Positions 31,909-34,336 of a DNA stretch of 34,336 nt are shown here, piece by piece. Position 1 is the first letter of the stretch. Each line of letters begins with the position of its first letter. A program made the position numbers and the translations under genes. The DNA is taken from IMG/VR virus record IMGVR_UViG_3300010371_000081, positions 1 to 34,336 of that record; one strand, 5' to 3'. Below the pieces are notes generated by a model that saw only the letters and a list, made by a program, of their open reading frames with translations, was not told where the DNA came from and did not search any database. Source of the DNA: a virus.

Positions 31909-33350
31909 CGGCGTGTATCCAGAATCGCTCGCGTTACCTGCTCAATGGCAGATCCCCAATCACCCGCAGCGCGCTGCCGGACCAACGTCGCCGATGGGTA
32001 CCAGGGAGAGCCGGAGCGATCGAGCAGCCAGCGCCATTCCGCGATGAAGGGCAGCATCACGAGCGTCTTCACGCCCATGGACCCGGCCAAGTGCGCGACC
32101 GACGTGTCGCACGAGACGACGGTCTCGCAGCGGGCGATCTGGCGGGCCGTCTCGAGGAAATCGCCTGTCGGGCAGGCGTCGAGCGGCTCGCTCACTGTGT
32201 AGCCGAACTGCAGCGACTGGAACGTCAGGCCGTGCGAGTCCGCCAAGTCGAGCAGCGGAAAGCACGCTTCGAACGGCATGGATCGGGTCCGGTCGTTCGA
32301 ATGCGTGGTCGATCCGCGCCAACAGAGCCCGATGCGGCCGGATTCGACCGAGATCGGCTCGCCATCGGCCTGCACCGGCCGCCATTCGACCGGCGGCGGA
32401 ATCGTCTCGAGCGTCGTGCCGAACACCGCCGGCAGCGACAGCATTGGGAGCTGATGGTCGAACGCGCTTCGCTCGATGGTGACTCCGCGTTCGAGGACCG
32501 TAACGTCCGCCAGCTCGCGGTGCGCGGCGCAGACCGCCGCGACCAGCGACATGAGGCCCTTCGGCACCTCGATCGCCAACGCGTCGACCAATGGGCGCAC
32601 GAGCGGCAGGTACCGGAGCATCATGAGCGCGTCGCCGGCGCCCTGCTCGGCGTGGAGGAGGAGTCTGCCCCCCGCGGAGATCGTCCACCGCGGCCACGGC
32701 AGGTCCGGCCGGCCGTAGCTGTGGAGGAACTCCGGGCAGTCCCAGCGCGACTCGTAGTCGGCGAACCCGCGCGCGTACTCGCCCCTCAAGAGGCGGAGAA
32801 ATGACACGTTGAACCGCGCGTCCGGGGTTGTCGTCGGGCACTCCATCGCCCGAGACCACGCCTCGTCGGCGCTCGCCCGATCACCGAGCGCTCCCAGTGC
32901 GCCGCCCAGGTGCATCCAGCTTTCGCCTTGCTGGGGGTCGATGGCGAGCGCGTTCCGGTAAAGCTGGATCGCGTCCGCGAGCTCGCCGGCATCGTGCTTG
33001 AACTTGGCGAAGTTGTGCACCGCGCCCGCGTTGTGCGGTGCCGCGGCGATCGAGAGCGCCATGAGGCGCATCACCTGCCCGTCGGCCGACGGGCGACCGT
33101 TCTGCTTCGCGTGTTGGTTGACCGTCCGACCCAAGAGCGCCGCGTAGTGGAGCGCGATCGGATTCCTGGGCTCCGCCTTGAGCACGCGGACATAGACCTG
33201 GAGGGCCTCGTTCAGCAGGCCGCGCTTATGGAGCGCGAATCCTCGAGCGAAGAGCTTCGCCACCTTCGGTGACTGGGCGACGGTGAGTTCCGCTGCCGTC
33301 GCTGGCCGATTCGGCTGCCGCGGTGAGCCGCGGAAACGACGCGGCGTCAC
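31905..33350 (-). CDS. TPR-containing glycosyltransferase (GT9/GT41-like)
   Basis: Product of 481 residues from a GTG with GGAG 6 nt upstream. Residues about 30-190 hold TPR helices (PKVAKLFARGFALHKRGLLN, DAIQLYRNALAIDPQQGESW). Residues 215-481 form a GT-B-like glycosyltransferase with LLLHAEQGAGDALMMLRYLP (230-249), IGLCWRGSTTHSNDRTRSMP (340-359) and VVSCDTSVAHLAGSMGVKTL (411-430), followed by EWRWLLDRSGSPWYP. These motifs match TPR-fused GTs often paired with FkbM methyltransferases in host glycan clusters; here the pair is in a phage packaging operon. Target protein unknown. Confidence 0.8.
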   Translation of the reverse strand: MTPRRFRGSPRQPNRPATAAELTVAQSPKVAKLFARGFALHKRGLLNEALQVYVRVLKAEPRNPIALHYAALLGRTVNQHAKQNGRPSADGQVMRLMALSIAAAPHNAGAVHNFAKFKHDAGELADAIQLYRNALAIDPQQGESWMHLGGALGALGDRASADEAWSRAMECPTTTPDARFNVSFLRLLRGEYARGFADYESRWDCPEFLHSYGRPDLPWPRWTISAGGRLLLHAEQGAGDALMMLRYLPLVRPLVDALAIEVPKGLMSLVAAVCAAHRELADVTVLERGVTIERSAFDHQLPMLSLPAVFGTTLETIPPPVEWRPVQADGEPISVESGRIGLCWRGSTTHSNDRTRSMPFEACFPLLDLADSHGLTFQSLQFGYTVSEPLDACPTGDFLETARQIARCETVVSCDTSVAHLAGSMGVKTLVMLPFIAEWRWLLDRSGSPWYPSATLVRQRAAGDWGSAIEQVTRAILDTRR

Positions 33351-33489
33351 GATAGCTCCAATGACATCAACCGCATGCAGTTATGCAGCCGATATACACG
33401 GGTACGGCGGCGGCTGCGCGGACCCTCGTGCGCGCCTGCCAGAAGGGACCCCAGCGCGCCAGAATGGCTAACCATCGTAGTCGTGGTTA
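33351..33489. other. 139-bp gap ahead of the glycosyltransferase gene
   Basis: No gene fits. On the plus strand, gcgcgcctg (33430-33438) and cagcgcgc (33452-33459) can pair with one bulge, forming a GC-rich hairpin without a T-tract. Just downstream in the minus direction, the stretch near 33380-33405 is relatively AT-rich and could hold a promoter for the glycosyltransferase-packaging operon. Neither is firm. Confidence 0.3.
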
Positions 33490-34188
33490 TCACTTCGCCG
33501 TCGCCATCGCATAGTCAATCGCCTTCGGGAATTCGATCTCCCACGCGGCCAGCGCGGCTTGGAGCGCGGTCTCGTCGAAGTGGAGCGAGGCGGGGATCGG
33601 GACGGACTTCCTGAACCAGTAGAGCACGCGGTTGCCGTCGCGGCCCGGGTGCTGGCGTTCGAGGATGAACGTGCCTTTCGCGTTCTTGACGAGGAAGACG
33701 CGACCCTGATCGATCGGCGCTGGCTTGGGTTCGCCTTTTCGTCGGCGAGGTTTGAACTGCTTGCCTGAGCGCTTTTGAATGGCGTCGAAGAGCTTGGCGA
33801 CCGATAGCGGATCGCCGCGGCGGATGATGATGTTCGGGCTGTCCTCGCGGAACACAGGAACAGCGAGCGACTTGCCGCTGATCGATTCTTTCTCGCCGCC
33901 GATTTCGAACTTGGCGAGCTGGTTGCGAGCGGGATTGACGCGAATGGTTGCGGCGAGGTTCGTCTTCGTGGCGAAGTCTTGGCCGGGCTTCCGGTAGATC
34001 GTGTTCGTGATGAAGTCGGCGGCGCGAAGATCGAACTCGGCCGGCAGTTTTGCCTGGACCGCCTTCTGCGCGACGTTGGCCGTATTGTTCAGGCCCAGCG
34101 ACAGCGCGAACGGCATCTGCTGCCGGAGGCCCGAGATCATCCCGGCGATCCCGGATTGATCGTCGACGTCGACGGTGAGGTCGATCAT
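33490..34188 (-). CDS. Minor tail protein Z-like
   Basis: Product of 232 residues starting MIDLTVDVDDQSGIAGMISG. The N-terminal third (MPFALSLGLNNTANVAQKAV then AKLPAEFDLRAADFITNTIY) matches the pattern of minor tail Z proteins (PF06763 style: helix with 'ALN-TA', then 'FDLR' before an Arg-rich segment). The middle has basic RKGEPKP stretches and the C-terminus alternates helices (ETALQAALAAWEIEFPKAID). lambda gpZ completes the tail for head joining. In this phage the gene lies upstream of the terminase genes instead of among tail genes. Assigned by pattern only. Confidence 0.5.
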   Translation of the reverse strand: MIDLTVDVDDQSGIAGMISGLRQQMPFALSLGLNNTANVAQKAVQAKLPAEFDLRAADFITNTIYRKPGQDFATKTNLAATIRVNPARNQLAKFEIGGEKESISGKSLAVPVFREDSPNIIIRRGDPLSVAKLFDAIQKRSGKQFKPRRRKGEPKPAPIDQGRVFLVKNAKGTFILERQHPGRDGNRVLYWFRKSVPIPASLHFDETALQAALAAWEIEFPKAIDYAMATAK

Positions 34189-34195
34189 CGGTGTA

Positions 34196-34336
34196 TCAGC
34201 GCCAGTCCACGAGGCCGTTCCGCGCCAGTCGCGCCTTCACGTTCGCATCCTGCTCGGCCTTGATCGCCCCGAACCGTTGAGCGGTCGTCTGATACGAGCT
34301 ATGCCCTTGGTACGATCGTTCTCCGGTCTCGGCGCA
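34196..34336 (-). CDS. C-terminal end of a gene cut by the window edge
   Basis: A minus-strand frame open from the window edge to TGA at 34198-34196 gives 46 residues (...SYQGHSSYQTTAQRFGAIKA, then EQDANVKARLARNGLVDWR). It stops 7 nt before the Z-like gene's start, so it is probably the upstream gene of the same transcript. Its start lies outside the window; function cannot be judged. Confidence 0.45.
   Translation of the reverse strand, partial: CAETGERSYQGHSSYQTTAQRFGAIKAEQDANVKARLARNGLVDWR

Noticed and set aside
1-34336. tRNA genes, integrase, repressor, replication genes and insertion sequences
   Set aside because: No cloverleaf pattern, recombinase motif, transposase or terminal repeats were found on reading both strands.

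Overview
The window is a GC-rich (roughly two-thirds G+C), densely packed block of tailed double-stranded DNA phage genes, either a prophage or a free phage. Almost everything from 34336 down to 2407 is transcribed on the minus strand and reads as one late morphogenesis module of a long-tailed (siphovirus-like) phage with an HK97-fold capsid and a lambda gpA-type terminase. No integrase, repressor, replication gene, tRNA, rRNA, CRISPR array or insertion sequence is visible, so lifestyle and genome ends are undetermined. The host is not directly shown. High GC, GTG starts and a secreted protein with HDT-rich linker repeats would suit a high-GC Gram-negative such as Gemmatimonadota; this is inference only.

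Order along the minus strand (right to left): an edge-truncated gene; a gpZ-like minor tail protein; a TPR-glycosyltransferase and an FkbM methyltransferase; small and large terminase subunits; a winged-helix protein; a gpW-like connector; portal; a fused prohead protease and major capsid protein; connector, tail terminator and a 50-residue small protein; tail tube; tail assembly chaperones G and GT joined by a -1 frameshift; tape measure; a 1048-residue tail hub carrying an inserted beta-propeller; a Dit-like distal tail protein; and a tail spike or fibre. Next comes a run of nine or ten small, mostly membrane-associated genes joined by 1-4 nt overlaps (putative lysis/envelope cassette, with a DUF5675 protein and a spanin-like coiled coil). 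It is followed by a secreted lectin/lyase-like protein, three small virion-type proteins and a 936-residue SGNH-hydrolase tail fibre with an exact 14-residue repeat.

On the plus strand, positions 80-2387 hold six small accessory genes: two membrane zinc-ribbon proteins, a DUF6941-like protein, a HicA/HicB-like pair and an unknown. They converge on the SGNH fibre gene at an inverted repeat (2390-2425).

The strongest non-standard signals are: (1) a complete -1 frameshift signal in the tail chaperone gene (slippery T TTT TTC, 7-nt spacer, hairpin); (2) an in-frame internal start with a strong Shine-Dalgarno inside the protease-capsid fusion, which would let capsid outnumber protease; (3) an identical 26-bp element in two intergenic gaps, one beside the winged-helix gene and one before the lysis-like cassette, suggesting a small phage-encoded regulon; (4) a beta-propeller embedded in the tail hub; (5) a glycosyltransferase-methyltransferase pair inside the packaging operon.
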